Assembly: GCA_945860575.1 (NCBI GenBank)
Contig: CAMAQQ010000063.1
Span: 1-7,025, forward strand
Source of the DNA: Ferrithrix thermotolerans DSM 19514
Lineage (GTDB): Bacteria; Actinomycetota; Acidimicrobiia; Acidimicrobiales; Ilumatobacteraceae
Reading direction: 5' to 3'
DNA length: 7,025 bases
This document shows positions 4,777-7,025 of this stretch, in pieces (positions within the stretch are counted from its first letter, which is position 1; each line of letters starts with the position of its first letter). The position numbers and the translations under genes were made by a program. Below the pieces are notes generated by a model. The model worked only from the letters and a program-made list of their open reading frames with translations. It was not told the origin of the DNA and searched no databases.

Positions 4777-7025
4777 CTATAAAACAGCCACTGAAACAGG
4801 AATTCCATTGAGAACGCTCGTTCCGGACAAGGGGTCGAGGCGTTGCTCGTCTGTCAAAATATTTGAGTTCACACCAGCACGACTTGAAGCGACTTTTGTG
4901 TTCGTACCTGGCATTGAATGACCCCAACCATGCGGCAAACTTACGACTCCGTGACGAATTAAGTCGGTGATTTCAACTGGAGCATCAACACTTCCTACAC
5001 GACTAGTAACGCGAACCGACGAACCTTGCGTGACGCCGAGTCGTGTTGCATCATTTGGATGCATTTGTAGTGTGCAACGCTCTTTACCTTTGACGAGTAC
5101 TTCAATATTGTGCAACCACGAATTATTCGATCGCAAATCTCGACGACCGACAAGAGTCAACTGCGTTGTATCAATTTTTTCTTGACATAAAACTTCTAGT
5201 CGCTTCAAATCATCGATCAATTGCCGCACGGCGAGTTCGATCTTTCCGGATTGTGTGCGCAAAATATTCGGCAAGCGAGGTTCAAGTGCGCCGAAGTCAA
5301 TGCCATGTGGTGCAGCGATCAATTTGTCGAGAGTCAAACCATCTGGCACTGCACCAAAACCATCACCAAACGGACCGGTACGAAGCAGAAAGTCGAGAAT
5401 TCGATCTGGTCCACGACGACCAGCGATAGAAAGTTCGTTGATCAGTGCTTCGCAATCACGACCAAAAATATTTGATGAAGAATCTTTCGTGGCGCCTTGA
5501 ACTAATTTCAATATGGTCAGATCATCGATTGTTGACGGCAAGGTTTCAACACCAAGGCCAGAAACTATTGCTGCCATCTTGGCCAGAACCTCCCATTCAT
5601 CTGGTTCGTTTGCGGATCTTGGCAAAACTGGTTTGCTGTAGTTGGCAACATTGCGCACGGCAAATGTCAAAAGCGCGAGGTCATAGTGACTGCGTTGCAA
5701 CGATGACGGCACAGGCAAAATCACATCCGCAAATTTTGAAGTTTCGTTCAGATAAATATCAACACTGACCATGAACTCGAGGTCGGCGAAAGATTTTGCA
5801 AGTCGTTCGCCGTTTGGTGTTGACAAAATTGGATTGCCACCAACAACCACCATCGCGCGTATTTGACCGTCCCCTGGTGTTGAAATCTCTTCTGCCATTG
5901 CCGAAGCCGGATATTCGCCTAGTACTTCTGGATATTTACTGACTCTTGAGTGCCCGCGTCCTGTGCGAAAACCCTTGCCTGAGCCCCCTGCGCCACGGGT
6001 GTTTGCGCTACCTGCGACCGGCAATGGAAACATCGCGCCGCCGATGCGATCAAGATTGCCCGTGAAAATATTTACAACATCAACAAGCCACGAGGCCGTC
6101 GTGCCGAACGCGGTTGTTGTTGTTCCGATGCGAGCGTAAACGGCGGCTGAACTTGCTTCGCGCAACTCACGGGCAATACGCCGGATAGTTTGCGCGTCGA
6201 TTCCGGTCGTTGCGGCGACAAATTCTGGTGTAAACGGCTGCAAAGCATGCACGACTTCGTCAACACCGCTAAGAAAAGACCCAAGTCGTTGATTCATCAC
6301 TTCAAGACCTTCGGCCGCGAGTGTGTTGGCGATTGCCGCCAAGAACAATGCGTCGGTGCCTGGGCGAATCGCGATCCACTCGTCTGCATGTTGCGCTGTT
6401 TTGCTTTTGCGCGGATCGACGACGACGACTTTTCCGGCTCTTGCTTGCACCGCTTCAAGACGACCTGGAAAGTCTGGCGCCGTGCACAAACTTCCGTTTG
6501 AGTCGTAAGGATTTGCGCCAAGGATCAACAAATATTGGGTGCGATCTAAGTCTGGCACCGCGACCGTGCTCGGCGAGCCAAACAAATATCCTGACGCAAC
6601 CTGCTTTGGAATCTGATCGACAGTTGACGCGCTATAAATTTGACGCGAACCAATAGATTTCAATAACACACCATTAAATGTCAGCGACGACAAACCGTGT
6701 GCGCCCGGATTGCCTAAATATGAGCCGATTGATTCGCGCCCATGCCTAGTGATCACACCGTTCAGACCGGCGTCAACTGCAGCCCATGCTTCATCCCATG
6801 TTGCTTGAACATGCACGCCGTTGCGCTTGATCATTGGGTGACGCAATCGGTCTGCATCGTAATGCAACTGCTTAAGCGTGCTGCCCTTTGGACAAATGAA
6901 ACCTTTTGAGAATACATCTTGCATATCGCCACGAATATGCGTGACCTCGTTATCTACAACCGTTACGGCTAGACCACAGCCCGCTTCGCATAGTGGGCAG
7001 GTTCGAAACACGATTTTCTCGTCAG
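4777..7025 (-). CDS. Molybdopterin oxidoreductase, formate dehydrogenase/BisC superfamily (5' end open)
   Basis: This is a cytosolic enzyme that would bind a [4Fe-4S] cluster and a bis-molybdopterin guanine dinucleotide cofactor. Numbering from the GTG at 7011, Cys5, Cys8, Cys12 and Cys40 form the N-terminal cluster motif CPLCEAGC...ICPKG. The molybdopterin core follows, with SASTVDQIPKQ (127-137), LGANPYDSNGS (164-174), VVVVDPRKSKTA (195-206), ASWLVDVVNIFTGNLDRIGG (306-325), VVGGNPILSTPNG (389-401) and LNETSKFADVILP (421-433). The dinucleotide-binding domain starts near 615 (VGRRDLRSNNSWLHN; SLPHGWGH, 691-698). The Cys or Sec molybdenum ligand of formate dehydrogenases is not seen; the region reads S-T-V-D-Q. 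The donor and acceptor are therefore unassigned, although many relatives are labelled formate dehydrogenase-like. There is no Tat signal in the visible part. The frame continues past the GTG to the edge as DEKIV, so the true start probably lies just outside. The next gene, nrdJ, has its own promoter. No FdhD-type maturation or electron-transfer subunit gene is in view. Confidence 0.93.
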   Translation of the reverse strand, partial: DEKIVFRTCPLCEAGCGLAVTVVDNEVTHIRGDMQDVFSKGFICPKGSTLKQLHYDADRLRHPMIKRNGVHVQATWDEAWAAVDAGLNGVITRHGRESIGSYLGNPGAHGLSSLTFNGVLLKSIGSRQIYSASTVDQIPKQVASGYLFGSPSTVAVPDLDRTQYLLILGANPYDSNGSLCTAPDFPGRLEAVQARAGKVVVVDPRKSKTAQHADEWIAIRPGTDALFLAAIANTLAAEGLEVMNQRLGSFLSGVDEVVHALQPFTPEFVAATTGIDAQTIRRIARELREASSAAVYARIGTTTTAFGTTASWLVDVVNIFTGNLDRIGGAMFPLPVAGSANTRGAGGSGKGFRTGRGHSRVSKYPEVLGEYPASAMAEEISTPGDGQIRAMVVVGGNPILSTPNGERLAKSFADLEFMVSVDIYLNETSKFADVILPVPSSLQRSHYDLALLTFAVRNVANYSKPVLPRSANEPDEWEVLAKMAAIVSGLGVETLPSTIDDLTILKLVQGATKDSSSNIFGRDCEALINELSIAGRRGPDRILDFLLRTGPFGDGFGAVPDGLTLDKLIAAPHGIDFGALEPRLPNILRTQSGKIELAVRQLIDDLKRLEVLCQEKIDTTQLTLVGRRDLRSNNSWLHNIEVLVKGKERCTLQMHPNDATRLGVTQGSSVRVTSRVGSVDAPVEITDLIRHGVVSLPHGWGHSMPGTNTKVASSRAGVNSNILTDEQRLDPLSGTSVLNGIPVSVAVL

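Noticed and set aside
4640..4927. 95-residue minus-strand reading frame overlapping the 3' end of the Mo enzyme gene
   Set aside because: It overlaps the conserved C-terminal domain of the Mo enzyme in another frame and shows no recognisable motif.

Overview
The window reads as chromosomal DNA of an actinobacterium with moderate GC content. The best phylogenetic marker is the adenosylcobalamin-dependent ribonucleotide reductase, whose N-terminal block, TSCPD domain and Cys-rich tail closely resemble actinobacterial (Streptomyces-type) NrdJ as I remember it. A CYP125/CYP124/CYP142-like P450, an SsuD-like flavin monooxygenase and a large molybdopterin oxidoreductase also fit this phylum. The fairly AT-rich codon use would suit an aquatic Acidimicrobiia-like lineage better than a high-GC soil actinomycete, but that placement is inference.

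Layout. Positions 1-368 (+) hold the C-terminal third of a cytochrome P450 cut by the left edge. It converges on an SsuD-like LLM-class flavin monooxygenase (393-1499, -), with 24 bases and a weak 6-bp hairpin between them. That gene lies 49 bases downstream of a complete 943-residue nrdJ (1549-4380, -) and is probably co-transcribed with it. A 396-base gap (4381-4776) follows, which I read as the nrdJ control region. It holds a near-consensus sigma70-type promoter, a good NrdR-box candidate with a weaker partner, a leader hairpin, a direct heptamer repeat and a ribosome-binding site. The rest of the window (4777 to the right edge, -) is a molybdopterin oxidoreductase of the formate dehydrogenase/BisC superfamily, whose frame stays open at the edge.

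How the genes work together. NrdJ supplies deoxyribonucleotides using coenzyme B12 and needs no oxygen. The P450 and the flavin monooxygenase are oxygen-dependent enzymes probably used in catabolism or sulfur scavenging. The molybdenum enzyme is an iron-sulfur redox enzyme of unassigned substrate. Nothing ties all four into one pathway. I see no mobile element, CRISPR array, tRNA or rRNA. No previously undescribed system is evident. The points most worth checking are the nrdJ leader (NrdR control without a recognisable B12 riboswitch), the missing Cys54 equivalent in the SsuD-like enzyme, and the missing Cys/Sec molybdenum ligand in the Mo enzyme.
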